Of a stretch of DNA of 64,000 nucleotides, positions 1-9,426 are shown in pieces. A model generated the notes under the pieces. The model was given only the letters and a program-made list of their open reading frames with translations. It was not told where the DNA came from and made no database searches. Location: contig CAYUVA010000012.1 in assembly GCA_964448115.1 (NCBI GenBank), positions 23,689-87,688 of the forward strand, written 5' to 3'. Every line of letters starts with the position of its first letter. Position 1 is the stretch's first letter. The position numbers and the translations under genes are program-made. The stretch is from CAYUVA01 sp964448115 [NCBI: uncultured bacterium]. Its GTDB lineage: Bacteria; CAYUVA01.

Positions 1-1
1 C

Positions 2-184
2 AAGTGTAGATATACTAAACCTTTCGTGCTCGATATCCCATGCCCTAAAGATGGCTGCGACGGTAAGATAGTGCCTAAGCGCTCAAAGAAGGGCAAGACA
101 TTCTATGTATGCTCCAATAGTCCCAAATGCGACTTCATCGCCTTTAAGCGACCACAAGCAAAGGGAAAAACGAAAAAATCTTAA
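2..184 (+). CDS. topA: DNA topoisomerase I, C-terminal zinc-finger tail (partial)
   Basis: This is the last 60 codons of an open frame that enters from the left edge and stops at TAA 182-184. The peptide has a C4 zinc-finger pattern (CPKDGCDG, then YVCSNSPKCDF) followed by a basic tail ending KGKTKKS. This is the classic topoisomerase DNA-binding C4 zinc finger found at the C-terminus of bacterial type IA topoisomerases, which relax negative supercoils. The catalytic domains lie outside the window, so the assignment rests on the finger and its terminal position. Another protein carrying the same finger is possible but less likely. Confidence 0.75.
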   Translation, partial: KCRYTKPFVLDIPCPKDGCDGKIVPKRSKKGKTFYVCSNSPKCDFIAFKRPQAKGKTKKS

Positions 185-224
185 GAGATCTCCTCAAGAT
201 ATATAAGGTTGTGTCCCACCGCCG

Positions 225-251
225 GGGCAAGGACTGGATGTCCGTTCGCCC
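225..251. other. Small GC-rich hairpin between topA and the ExbD gene
   Basis: GGGC at 225-228 and GGAC at 231-234 can pair with GTCC at 240-243 and GCCC at 248-251, with a 5-base loop and an asymmetric internal loop. It lies 40 bases after the topA stop. There is no T-tract behind it, so it is not a standard intrinsic terminator. A second small dyad, TTGGCG and CGCCAA with an A/T-rich loop, lies just before the next gene. Nothing else is evident in this 178-base gap. Confidence 0.3.
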
Positions 252-362
252 GTGTATGTATAAGACAAGCTAATAATATTCGTGAAAGTGGCTCTAAAGA
301 ACCTTTTTTGCATTTTGTTGGCGAAAATATTAAAAAAACGCCAATGAAAAAGGAAAAAGCTA

Positions 363-782
363 ATGCAGACTAATGATTTCAGCTTTAATGATGAGCAGAA
401 CTTCTCCGAGATAAATGTCGTGCCGCTGGTAGATATAATACTGGTCTTGTTGATAATCTTCATGATAGCAGCTCCCATGATGAAGGCGGGCATCGAGGTC
501 GATCTCCCCGAGGCATCACCGAGACAGTTCAATGTCGATATCGAGGAGCGATATGTCATAAGCATCAGCGCCCAGGGCGATGTTTATCTTAATCAATCGA
601 AGATACCAATCGATGAGCTAGAGCAGAAGATAAGGCAATTATACCATAATAAGCCCGATAAGGGAGTTTTCTTGCAGGCAGATAAGCGCGTGCCCTATGG
701 CATAGTCGTAAAGGTTATGGATCATCTAAAGCGCGCTGGTATCGAGAATCTAGGGGTGATAACCGAATCGCCAGAGAGATAG
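363..782 (+). CDS. exbD: ExbD/TolR-family biopolymer transport protein
   Basis: The protein has 139 residues, the family's usual length. There is a short cytoplasmic N-terminus, one transmembrane helix at about 20-42 (VVPLVDIILVLLIIFMIAAP) carrying the conserved membrane Asp (PLVDIILVLLIIFM), and a periplasmic domain to the end. Family members work with an ExbB/TolQ partner to turn the proton gradient into work on a TonB-like protein or on envelope constriction. The start follows AAGGAAAA. No ExbB/TolQ or TonB gene is next to it, since topA lies upstream and an ABC-F gene downstream, so the partner must be elsewhere. Whether it serves TonB or Tol cannot be told from sequence. Confidence 0.85.
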   Translation: MQTNDFSFNDEQNFSEINVVPLVDIILVLLIIFMIAAPMMKAGIEVDLPEASPRQFNVDIEERYVISISAQGDVYLNQSKIPIDELEQKIRQLYHNKPDKGVFLQADKRVPYGIVVKVMDHLKRAGIENLGVITESPER

Positions 783-821
783 TTTTCTCGGACCCTTCAC
801 CATCATATAATAAAGGGATGT

Positions 822-2867
822 ATGTCATTAATCGTTCTAAAGGATATCAATAAAAGCTATCCCACCAAGGATCTATTCCAAGGCTTGAACCTTACGGTGA
901 ATGATGGGATGAAGATAGGCTTGCTGGGGCAGAATGGCATCGGTAAGACGACCCTGCTTAACATGATCGCTGGCTTGGAGGAGCCTGATAGCGGAGATGT
1001 CTTCATTAAAAAAGGCTTGCGTATCGGCTACATGGAGCAGGAAGAGAAAATGGATCCCTCAAACACGGTATTCGAGGAGACCTTGAGGGTATTTTCTGAA
1101 ATTCTTGATATGGAGCGCTCGATGCGCAGCATTGAAAAACAGATGTCGAATATTAGATACGCAAACGACCACGAATACAAGAGTAAGCTCGATGAACAAT
1201 ACGATAAACTAACCCAGTTGTACATCAATAAAGGTGGATACGAGATTCATAACCGGGTGGAGGCGGTGCTATTTGGGCTGGCATTCAGCAAGGCGACAAT
1301 AAATTCACCCATATCAGAGCTATCTGGCGGTCAAATTCGCAAGATCGCGCTCGCCAAGCTTCTTCTACTTGAGCCAGATGTAATGCTGCTCGATGAGCCG
1401 ACAAATCATCTGGACCTGGCATCGATCCTCTGGTTCGAGGAGTTCCTCAAGCAATATCCCAAGACCTTCATGCTGGTCAGCCATGATCGCTGGCTGCTCG
1501 CCGAGACGGTGAATCACTGCATCGAGATCGAGGATAAAAAGGCGGTCGTGTATGCGGGAGGCTTCGACTTTTACCTGGACGAGAAACAAAGGCGCGCACA
1601 GCGGCTTGAACACCAATACGAGCTGCAAAGAAAGGAAATACGCAGGCAAGAGGAGTTCATCCGAAGAAATATAGCTGCCCAGAAGTCCAAGCAAGCCAAA
1701 TCGCGAAGAAAGATGCTGCAAAAAATGGACAAGATAGACCTGCCGAGCAGAGAGAAAAAGCTCAGACACATCGATATAGTCAAATCGAGCAGAGGCGGTG
1801 CTTACACGGTTCGCATGGAAAATGTATCCTTCGGCTATGATAGGATGGCTCAACTCTTCACCGAGCTTAGCCTGGAGATCTACCGCGGGGAAAGCGTTGC
1901 ACTTTTAGGAGCCAACGGCAGTGGCAAGACCACCCTTTTACGACTGATAATGGGTGAGTTAAAGCCGGATCTTGGCACCATCAAGCTGGGACACGATATC
2001 AATATCGGCTACTTCGATCAGAGGTTGGCGATCATCAATCCCCAAAAGACCGTGCTTGAGGATGTTTGGGACGATTTTTCCCATCTCTCTTACATCGAGA
2101 TGCGCGGCGAGCTAGGGCGTTTTCTTTTCGGTGATGACAAGGTAAACCGACCGGTTCATACCCTAAGCGGTGGAGAAAAAAGTCGATTATGCCTGCTGAA
2201 ACTGATCCTGCGCAATCCTAATTTTCTTATCCTGGACGAGCCGACCAATCATCTTGATGTAAACTCCATAGAGGTCATCGAGGAGGCACTGCTTAGATAT
2301 GATGGTACCGTACTTGTAGTCTCACACGACCGCAGCTTCCTGGACAACATAGTTGAGAGAATCCTTTATCTTAAGGACGGAAAAATCGAGGAATTCCTGG
2401 GCAGCTACGCGGAGATAAAAGGCAACATAGAGGCTATGCTTGCCGCAGATAACAAGCAAGGCGATTTTATAGAAACTGAAAAGGAAAAAGCCGATCTGGC
2501 TGCAAAAGAGAAAAAACAAGAAATAAAAAACATTCAATCACTAGAAAAAAGCGATCTTGCAAAAACGAAAAAGAAACGGAAAAAGAGAAAACCACCAACA
2601 ACAGGTACTCCAAAAACCCTCAATAAAAACCCGGCTAGAGATAAAAATAAAAAGAATCAACGACTTGTCGAGCTTAAGCTAGAGCTACTCGAAAAGAAGA
2701 TTTATGAAAAGGAGGAAAAACTCGCCCAGATCGCAAATAAACTCCAGGATGATGATACATACATCAATGGTGAACTCGTCCGCTCGTTAAACGATGAATA
2801 CAAGCAGTTAAAAAAAGAGCTGGATGACCTATACTGGGAATGGAATGACATGACCAGGAATCTTTAA
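822..2867 (+). CDS. ABC-F family ATPase with coiled-coil C-terminus (Uup-like)
   Basis: The 681-residue protein has two ABC domains and no membrane segment. Domain 1 has Walker A GQNGIGKT (about 36-43), signature LSGGQ (about 167) and Walker B LLDEPTNHLD. Domain 2 has GANGSGKT (about 363), LSGGE (about 448) and LILDEPTNHLD. Between them lies the charged helical linker typical of ABC-F proteins. The tail from about 560 is Lys/Glu-rich and probably coiled coil, as in Uup. ABC-F proteins bind the ribosome (translation factors such as EttA) or affect DNA (Uup). The tail favours the Uup-like branch but the exact subfamily needs a tree. The next gene starts 12 bases downstream. Confidence 0.9.
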   Translation: MSLIVLKDINKSYPTKDLFQGLNLTVNDGMKIGLLGQNGIGKTTLLNMIAGLEEPDSGDVFIKKGLRIGYMEQEEKMDPSNTVFEETLRVFSEILDMERSMRSIEKQMSNIRYANDHEYKSKLDEQYDKLTQLYINKGGYEIHNRVEAVLFGLAFSKATINSPISELSGGQIRKIALAKLLLLEPDVMLLDEPTNHLDLASILWFEEFLKQYPKTFMLVSHDRWLLAETVNHCIEIEDKKAVVYAGGFDFYLDEKQRRAQRLEHQYELQRKEIRRQEEFIRRNIAAQKSKQAKSRRKMLQKMDKIDLPSREKKLRHIDIVKSSRGGAYTVRMENVSFGYDRMAQLFTELSLEIYRGESVALLGANGSGKTTLLRLIMGELKPDLGTIKLGHDINIGYFDQRLAIINPQKTVLEDVWDDFSHLSYIEMRGELGRFLFGDDKVNRPVHTLSGGEKSRLCLLKLILRNPNFLILDEPTNHLDVNSIEVIEEALLRYDGTVLVVSHDRSFLDNIVERILYLKDGKIEEFLGSYAEIKGNIEAMLAADNKQGDFIETEKEKADLAAKEKKQEIKNIQSLEKSDLAKTKKKRKKRKPPTTGTPKTLNKNPARDKNKKNQRLVELKLELLEKKIYEKEEKLAQIANKLQDDDTYINGELVRSLNDEYKQLKKELDDLYWEWNDMTRNL

Positions 2868-2879
2868 TAATGCATAAGC

Positions 2880-4853
2880 ATGTTGATTCGTTTACATAGG
2901 GACAAGCTGAGCGGAAAGCTGGAGATAGCCTTAACTGGCATAATGATCCTTTATATCCTGGTCATGGTTCAAGCCAAGCTGAACTGTTTCGATCTCTTTT
3001 TACACCTGGCAACCGGCAGGTATATCATTGAAAATTCGAGCATCCCTAGGCAGGATGTCTTCTCGTTCACCAATCTGGGTCGCCCCTGGACATGCCACGA
3101 GTGGGGATTCGGGGTGTTTATCTACTTACTCTACAAGGCAATCGGCTTGGAGTTGCTGAGCCTGCTAAAGCCGATCCTCATCGGGCTAACATTCTATCTA
3201 TGTATCAGGATCACCAGGTTGAAGGGCGCCCAGGCTTGGGCTTTATTCATCCCCATATTCCTCTCGCTGAAGCCGGTACACTTCAACATGTTGCTTCGCC
3301 CACAATTGTTGACCTTCATGTTCTTAGTGCTAGTGCAATATCTACTGGAGCGAAACCGCTACTCAGGGGAAAAAAGGTTGCTATACCTGCTTCCACCGAT
3401 ATTCTTGATCTGGGCTAATGTGCATGGGGCGGTTATTATCGGCATGGGTTATTATCTGCTTTATTTGGTCGCCTGCTTCATGGACTTGAAGCTTAACCTC
3501 CCAATAGGCACGAGTATCGATAAAGAAAGGATGCTGAAGGCATTTTGCCACGCATTATTGATGCTACCAGTTTCATGGTTGGTTAGCCTGCTGAATCCCA
3601 GCAATATCGGTATTTATACCTACTATTTCAAGGTAAGGGGTCTTACAAAGGATATCTTCATCCTCGAATGGCAACCACCCACCTTAAGTGGTCATAGCTG
3701 GTTCTTCGTATATTTTGCTTTCGCTGTCATCATGTTTCTCCTATGCTGGCGAAGGTTCGGTGCTGTTGAGCTATTTACCCTTATCGCCTTTGGTTACCTG
3801 GGATTATCCGCGCGCAGAAACATGGCAATATTTGTATTTATGAGCCTTCCCATTGTCGCCCTGGCTATAACAACTGCTGGAAAATGGATATATAAAAAGC
3901 TGGGGAATAAACCCCTTCGCCGATGCTTGCAGGTCGTCTATGCGGCTGTAATACTTGGCTTGGGATCATTCATGGCAATCAGTGTGATAAACGATTGGCG
4001 CCTGAAGTACGGGATTGGAGTCGAAGAGAAACAATATCCCCAAAGGGCAGCGGACTTCATCGAACAGAATCAGCTTGTCGGACAGATGTTCAATTCATAC
4101 CAGATCGGGGGCTACCTTATCTGGAGATTCTATGGCCAAAGACAGGTGTTCTACGATGGCAGAACCGTTCTGCACAGCTCACTTCTGACCAAGCTAACCC
4201 GGCAGACCTGGGAGAGGATCTTTGAGGATCTGGAGATAAACTTTTGCATAATCAGCAGCCCCTGGAAGCACGCGGTGGTGGAGAACCTGGTCATACAAGA
4301 CTTAGAAGCCTGGCGCCTGGTTTACTGGGATGCCGAGTACCTTGTCTATCTCAAGGATGATGTCATAAATCAACCGGTCATAGAGCAACACGGATACCAG
4401 TACGCCAATCCATCGATTCTGGTCAGCTCGCTGCCGATAAGTGAATACCCGATACTCATCGAGGAGCTTGAGCGAAATCTGGCTCTTGCGCCCGACAATC
4501 CGATGGCATTGACCATGCTGGCAACGGTTTATGCCATACAAGGTGGTGCTGCAAATAAAGCCGAGGCGATGAGACTGCTCAGGGAGGCAATAGAGCTGGA
4601 TCCTCGCTTCGCAAAGGCTTATGCCAGGCTCTCTTACCTTTACTACCAGATTGGGAAATATTCCGATTCGGTTGACTTTGGATTAAAAGCCATGCAGCTC
4701 GGCGTTCAGACCGATGAATTATGGTTTCTGGTCGGCAAGGCTTATGTGAAACTGGGTGATAAAAAAAAGGCAGCCTCGATCTTTCGCAACTTAAACCAAA
4801 AGGGCTTCATCGATGATGAGCTACTTTATTACCTGAAGCTGGCAGAGGGATGA
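2880..4853 (+). CDS. Polytopic membrane protein with C-terminal TPR (GT-C-like)
   Basis: The 657-residue protein has many hydrophobic helices in its first 390 residues and a soluble C-terminal part. The N-terminal segment DLFLHLATGRYIIEN followed by IPRQDVFSFT resembles a widespread family of predicted GT-C-fold membrane proteins, with the acidic residue after helix 1 where the lipid-linked sugar site is expected. Residues of about 540-650 form two to three TPR repeats (LAPDNPMALTMLATVYAIQG and following). Substrate is unknown. It lies 12 bases after the ABC-F gene and 26 before a radical-SAM gene, so co-transcription is likely. Start codon: ATG at 2880; a TTG follows directly. Confidence 0.7.
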   Translation: MLIRLHRDKLSGKLEIALTGIMILYILVMVQAKLNCFDLFLHLATGRYIIENSSIPRQDVFSFTNLGRPWTCHEWGFGVFIYLLYKAIGLELLSLLKPILIGLTFYLCIRITRLKGAQAWALFIPIFLSLKPVHFNMLLRPQLLTFMFLVLVQYLLERNRYSGEKRLLYLLPPIFLIWANVHGAVIIGMGYYLLYLVACFMDLKLNLPIGTSIDKERMLKAFCHALLMLPVSWLVSLLNPSNIGIYTYYFKVRGLTKDIFILEWQPPTLSGHSWFFVYFAFAVIMFLLCWRRFGAVELFTLIAFGYLGLSARRNMAIFVFMSLPIVALAITTAGKWIYKKLGNKPLRRCLQVVYAAVILGLGSFMAISVINDWRLKYGIGVEEKQYPQRAADFIEQNQLVGQMFNSYQIGGYLIWRFYGQRQVFYDGRTVLHSSLLTKLTRQTWERIFEDLEINFCIISSPWKHAVVENLVIQDLEAWRLVYWDAEYLVYLKDDVINQPVIEQHGYQYANPSILVSSLPISEYPILIEELERNLALAPDNPMALTMLATVYAIQGGAANKAEAMRLLREAIELDPRFAKAYARLSYLYYQIGKYSDSVDFGLKAMQLGVQTDELWFLVGKAYVKLGDKKKAASIFRNLNQKGFIDDELLYYLKLAEG

Positions 4854-4879
4854 AAATTTCACTATACATAGGTGCATAA

Positions 4880-5893
4880 ATGGATAAGAGCTTGTTTAAC
4901 CTCAAGCTGCGCTACCACCTTGGGCACATAGCCCAACATGTAAACATGCGCCTGCCCAAGAAACAACGATATCCCAAGGCTGTGTTGCTTGAGGTTACCG
5001 ATGCCTGCAACCTGTCCTGCTCGATGTGCCCGGTAAACAATCCAGAGGCGGTGCGAAGAAAGAAAAGAAGCTTCATGGAATTCGAGCTTTTCAGGCAGGC
5101 GGTAGATGAAATAGCCACCTTTGCTCCCTGTCATCTCCAGCCCCAGGGCGGCGGAGAGCCACTACTACATCCACAATTCGAGCAGATGCTAAGATATGCA
5201 AGGAAAAAGCCTGCAATTACCATTGGATTCAACACCAATGCAATGGCTCTTGATGAACATTGGGCGAGACTCTTGGTAGAATTAAAGATAGATGAGATCG
5301 GCATCAGCCTCGATGCTCACGATGCACAAAGCTTCAAGGAGATAACAGGAAAGGACGGCTTTGAGAAGGTGAACGAAAATATCCATAGGTTGATCGAGGT
5401 CAAGCAAGAAACAGGTTCCACAAAGCCGATGATAAAGCTCCTGCTGGTCATCATGGATGAGAACAATGAGTATGTTAGCGATTACATAAACAAATGGATA
5501 CAGCTAGCCGACCAGGTATGCATCCAGGCAAAACGGGATATGACCGGCAGAAAAGTGCCCCAACCATTGATTCCCCCTCGCCGTCCTCACCCTTGCACAA
5601 GGCTGTTTACCACCGCGGTAGTCAACGCCAAGGGAGAGCTTGTATTGTGTTGCGAGGACTGGGACTCGCAGGTAACCTTCGGATGCATTAAAGATAAAAG
5701 CATCCTTGAACTATGGAATTCCCCCAAGTACGAAGCGTTTCGCAAAAGACACCTATCCGGGAATGTAAAGGGACTGACCTTGTGCCAGGATTGCTATGTC
5801 TTATGCAATGATCACATAGAGTTCGAGCGACGCCAGGGACTTGTCATACAAAGATCCCTCGCCGTGGAGACCTACACGAGAGCAAGGCAATGA
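4880..5893 (+). CDS. Radical SAM protein with SPASM domain
   Basis: The 337-residue protein has the radical-SAM cluster motif C43xxxC47xxC50 (ACNLSCSMC) and a GGGEPL segment for SAM binding. The C-terminal quarter has the SPASM-type cysteines (LVLCCEDW, then GLTLCQDCYVLC) that bind auxiliary Fe-S clusters. SPASM proteins modify peptides or other enzymes, or act in sugar and cofactor pathways. No precursor peptide gene is visible beside it. The stop overlaps the start of the next radical-SAM gene (ATGA), so the two are translationally coupled and probably act in one pathway, perhaps on the cell-surface glycan suggested by nearby genes. Confidence 0.85.
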   Translation: MDKSLFNLKLRYHLGHIAQHVNMRLPKKQRYPKAVLLEVTDACNLSCSMCPVNNPEAVRRKKRSFMEFELFRQAVDEIATFAPCHLQPQGGGEPLLHPQFEQMLRYARKKPAITIGFNTNAMALDEHWARLLVELKIDEIGISLDAHDAQSFKEITGKDGFEKVNENIHRLIEVKQETGSTKPMIKLLLVIMDENNEYVSDYINKWIQLADQVCIQAKRDMTGRKVPQPLIPPRRPHPCTRLFTTAVVNAKGELVLCCEDWDSQVTFGCIKDKSILELWNSPKYEAFRKRHLSGNVKGLTLCQDCYVLCNDHIEFERRQGLVIQRSLAVETYTRARQ

Positions 5894-7413
5894 CAGCCAG
5901 CAACCAGCCCAAAGTATTGCTCATCTTCCCTCCAACCCATTATCGGAATCATACCCCGCCTTTAAACCTCGCTTACTTATGTGCTTGCCTGAGGAGGGCG
6001 GGTTGCTCGGTCAAGGTGATCGACGCGGCTGCGGTCAAGGTCGATCTAAGCATCGATGAGATAACCTGTCTGGCTAGGGATTATCAGCCGGATCTCATCG
6101 GTATCACCATGAATGCCCTGTTCATTCTCCCTGCCTACGATCTTGCCCGCCGGTTGCGAGCTATCGGCGTTCCAATAATCGCTGGCGGTCCCCATCCAAG
6201 CATTTTGCCTGATGAAGCGCTTGAAAATGGCAGCCATATCGTGGTCAGAAACGAGGGTGAGTTGACCGTAATGGAGCTTATCGAGTGGCTGCGGGGGAAT
6301 AGAAGGCTGGAGGAGATCGCCGGCATCAGCTTTATGAAAGACGGCGTGGCGAAACATAATCCACCTCGAGCCCTTATCGATGATCTCGATTCGCTGCCAT
6401 TTCCGGATAAGGATATCTTTGAGCGCGCCGATTATATAGAAGACTCCGAGCTTTACCAGTGCTATGGAACTATCTTCTCCAGCCGCGGCTGCCCGCATAA
6501 TTGCACATATTGCAATAAGAGCGTCTTCGGTAGGGTAGTGCGCGCTCGCAGCCCGGAAAATGTCCTTGAGGAGATGCTTTATCTAAGGCGAAATTATGAT
6601 GTAACCGCCTTCGAGTTCCTCGATGACACCTTCTCGCTTCGCTTAGATAGGGTCGATAAGATCTGCGATATGATCCTCGCTGAACCGGAGCTGAAGGGGA
6701 TCTGCTGGCAGTGCACCACTCGCATGGATCTCACCTCGGACGAGCTGCTTCAAAAGATGCGCCAGGCAGGGTGTTTCAGGCTATTTTACGGCATGGAAAG
6801 CGGAGACCAGGAGACGCTCAAGAGAGTAAATAAGCGCTTGAACATCGAAAAGGCGGTGCAGGTGCTGAAGTGGACACATGATCTGAAGATGCGTTCCATC
6901 GTTGCTTTTATGTTCGGCTTCCCATGGGAGACAACCAAACATGTCTCCAATACCTACTCCCTGCTCCGGCGCATAAGTCCTTATGTCGATGAGTACAACC
7001 CATTGGGGATGTTAGTTCCGGTGCCGGGCACGCCGATGTATGAGCAGTATCACCGGGAATATGGCTTCACTGACTGGTGGCTTATGCCGAGCTTCGGCAT
7101 CAGGTATCGCTCAAACCAGTACTTCCCTTATTTTCGGCGCCGATTCTTCAATGACTTCGCTTTGCTGGAGGATGGCTTTTTCAGTTACCCGCCGGCGGTT
7201 AAAAGAGAGATAAAAAGATGCCTTCGCTTCATCGGCAAGCACAACATCTATAAAAACAATCCGCGCATCAAGGCTCATACCATTTATTGCTTCGTCCTTA
7301 TATCAAAGGTTCTGTATAGGGTGCATCCCAAGCTGGAGCAGCTCGTATTCTTCATACTAGGCAGGATAAAAAAGATCATTTTTAATTATTCGTTCAGAAT
7401 AACAAGGAACTAG
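5890..7413 (+). CDS. B12-binding-type radical SAM protein
   Basis: The 507-residue protein has an N-terminal Rossmann-like cobalamin-binding domain (PKVLLIFPPTHYRNHTPPLN through about 150) and a radical-SAM core with C201-PHN-C205-TY-C208. The C-terminal 130 residues are a family-specific extension. This architecture is common in methyltransferases and ring- or lipid-modifying enzymes (the BchE/HpnP-type superfamily). The cobalamin-binding DxHxxG motif is not evident, so cofactor use is uncertain. It overlaps the previous gene by four bases. It ends in a 44-base gap facing a minus-strand gene; that gap is full of short related words (aacaaggaact, aactaggaact, aacaagaaact). Confidence 0.82.
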   Translation: MTASNQPKVLLIFPPTHYRNHTPPLNLAYLCACLRRAGCSVKVIDAAAVKVDLSIDEITCLARDYQPDLIGITMNALFILPAYDLARRLRAIGVPIIAGGPHPSILPDEALENGSHIVVRNEGELTVMELIEWLRGNRRLEEIAGISFMKDGVAKHNPPRALIDDLDSLPFPDKDIFERADYIEDSELYQCYGTIFSSRGCPHNCTYCNKSVFGRVVRARSPENVLEEMLYLRRNYDVTAFEFLDDTFSLRLDRVDKICDMILAEPELKGICWQCTTRMDLTSDELLQKMRQAGCFRLFYGMESGDQETLKRVNKRLNIEKAVQVLKWTHDLKMRSIVAFMFGFPWETTKHVSNTYSLLRRISPYVDEYNPLGMLVPVPGTPMYEQYHREYGFTDWWLMPSFGIRYRSNQYFPYFRRRFFNDFALLEDGFFSYPPAVKREIKRCLRFIGKHNIYKNNPRIKAHTIYCFVLISKVLYRVHPKLEQLVFFILGRIKKIIFNYSFRITRN

Positions 7414-7457
7414 AAAACTGTATTTAGATAACTAGGAACTAATAAACAAGAAACTAA

Positions 7458-9230
7458 TTATCGAGATAAAGAATACATAATATCTTCCAGGCGACCATCC
7501 TTAAACATCAGCACCACATTATCGTATTTTAGGCGTTCAATGGTCTCAAGGTTATCATCGGGAAGTGAAATATTAAGGAAGGCAGCCGTCTCTTCTATGC
7601 CCATGCCAGGCTCCAGGAAATCTGTGATCCCATCGCAGGTGAAATCGATGAATCGGTCATCACAATAGCATCTGTCCTCATAGCTTCGGAAAACTCCGCT
7701 CATGTAACCATTCTCGAACAGGTAGGAGGCATAGCCCCTGGGGGTGCTATAGATGGCGATAAAAGGAGCCTCCTGGTTATCGACCTCTACGAATCCCCTT
7801 GAGTAAGATCGATTTATCTTTACAATAAAATCAGGCTTGCCAGCGAGGCTCGTGAAGTAATCCACTGGTGAAAGATTCAACGCCATAAGAAACTTATGCT
7901 CCTTAGCCATCTGCTGATCGACCTCTAGCGGTTTCAATCCTGTGGATAATAGTCTTATCTTGTCGGTAAGGATCTGTCGGAAGCTGAGTTCTCCAACGGT
8001 TGGAATATAGCCGCTTGCGAATTGGTGCAAAAACAAGGCATTGTAGGCAACAAGAACCAGGTACAAAGCAACCGTCGGTATGGACAGTCTTCTTCCACTG
8101 ACTTGCTGGAGTAACTCGGCAGCGCCAAAGGCGATTATGGCCGTAACGCAGGCGAACTGCCTTAAGCCATAATGCATCCCGATGCCATAAAACTTGACAC
8201 AACTGTTTATGTAGGCTTGCATGAAAAAGGCTATCAGCAGCGAGATCAGAAGTAACCTTCTTCTTGCGCCGATTATCAATCCGATCAAGCCGATACCTAA
8301 AAAAGGTGTCCAGACCAATAAACCGTGGTTGGTGGAGAAGAACATGGACAACAGCTTGGGATGCTGCGGACGCAGAAACGAGCTGCCTGCATAATAATAT
8401 ACGAAAAGTTTCTCGTGGATATACTGCCAGTAGATGATCTGCGGAGAGAATCCGATCAGCGCTGATGGGATGATCAAAGCGTTGATGCCGATTATACGGG
8501 GGATTATGATGAAGTTTCTCGATCTCATCGCCTGGTATAGCCTCCAGATCATATCAAGCAGCGGCAGGATCAGAAAAAGTCCATTCTGCCAGCGCACCAG
8601 GATCATCATCCCCCCTGCCAGCCCGAGTATAATCATGCTCCTTGCCGTGGGATCATTCCTCTGCTGATGCCAATAGTAGATAAAAAGGGTAACCGCAAAG
8701 AATGAAGGGGCGTGGTTCATCGTGGTCTGCCATATTGTGGTGTTCAGGGTCGCTGTTCCCGCGACCGCAGCTAATGAGCATAACCCGCTTATCCATATCG
8801 GGTAGTGGCTCCTCAGCAGCCGAAAGGTCAGCGCAATGCCAATGAAGCTGTATAATAGGTTGGCAAAGTAGGCTGAAAATCGGTGGAATAGCGACATTGG
8901 GTCCGTGGATACCGCAAATCCAAGCTTGGATAGGATGATGCTAAGAAGATGAAAGAGCGAAAAAAATGGCGCCCAGAGAAGAGCCGTGCCAACTGGAACC
9001 GAGTGATAATGACCTCGCTGTGGATTAAGCAGAACCTGCCTCTCCATCCACCAGAAGCTACGGTCGAATATAAAGCTGACCACCTGGCTATAGTATCCGT
9101 TGGCATCCCCCTCAAGAATCGGCTTGATATCGAGACGCACCTGTATCACGAAGAAAAGGGCTAGAATAAACAAAGCAGCCAATACCCAAAAAAATGGAAG
9201 CTCACCTGAAATCTTATCTTTGAGGCTCAT
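7458..9230 (-). CDS. GT-C-like polytopic membrane protein
   Basis: The 590-residue protein has about 11 hydrophobic helices over its first 420 residues and a soluble tail of about 150. The first loop holds ILEGDANGYYS, an acidic motif where GT-C glycosyltransferases of the PMT/ArnT type keep a catalytic Asp. The start is ATG at 9230, preceded by AAAGG nine bases upstream. It lies downstream of the exonuclease gene on the same strand but after a 196-base gap, so it may have its own promoter. Likely role: sugar transfer from a polyprenyl carrier during surface-glycan or lipid modification. Substrate unknown. Confidence 0.65.
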   Translation of the reverse strand: MSLKDKISGELPFFWVLAALFILALFFVIQVRLDIKPILEGDANGYYSQVVSFIFDRSFWWMERQVLLNPQRGHYHSVPVGTALLWAPFFSLFHLLSIILSKLGFAVSTDPMSLFHRFSAYFANLLYSFIGIALTFRLLRSHYPIWISGLCSLAAVAGTATLNTTIWQTTMNHAPSFFAVTLFIYYWHQQRNDPTARSMIILGLAGGMMILVRWQNGLFLILPLLDMIWRLYQAMRSRNFIIIPRIIGINALIIPSALIGFSPQIIYWQYIHEKLFVYYYAGSSFLRPQHPKLLSMFFSTNHGLLVWTPFLGIGLIGLIIGARRRLLLISLLIAFFMQAYINSCVKFYGIGMHYGLRQFACVTAIIAFGAAELLQQVSGRRLSIPTVALYLVLVAYNALFLHQFASGYIPTVGELSFRQILTDKIRLLSTGLKPLEVDQQMAKEHKFLMALNLSPVDYFTSLAGKPDFIVKINRSYSRGFVEVDNQEAPFIAIYSTPRGYASYLFENGYMSGVFRSYEDRCYCDDRFIDFTCDGITDFLEPGMGIEETAAFLNISLPDDNLETIERLKYDNVVLMFKDGRLEDIMYSLSR

Positions 9231-9426
9231 GAGGATAGCCTTTATACTAAACTCTCCTCTCGGTTTCGTTTACAGGCGCAACTTGGACTATCTCTTGATT
9301 TAATCTACCATATCTCTCATGTGAAGAGGTAATTTTTTTCGGTCAAGTCTGTTTTTTCCTGTAAAATCTGACATGGCTTAAACTACCACCGGAGCGAATC
9401 CGAGGATCAGGATTATTCAGTCTATT

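Noticed and set aside
1365-1853. 162-codon frame antisense to the ABC-F gene
   Set aside because: It mirrors the conserved ATPase motifs of the real gene and has no support of its own.
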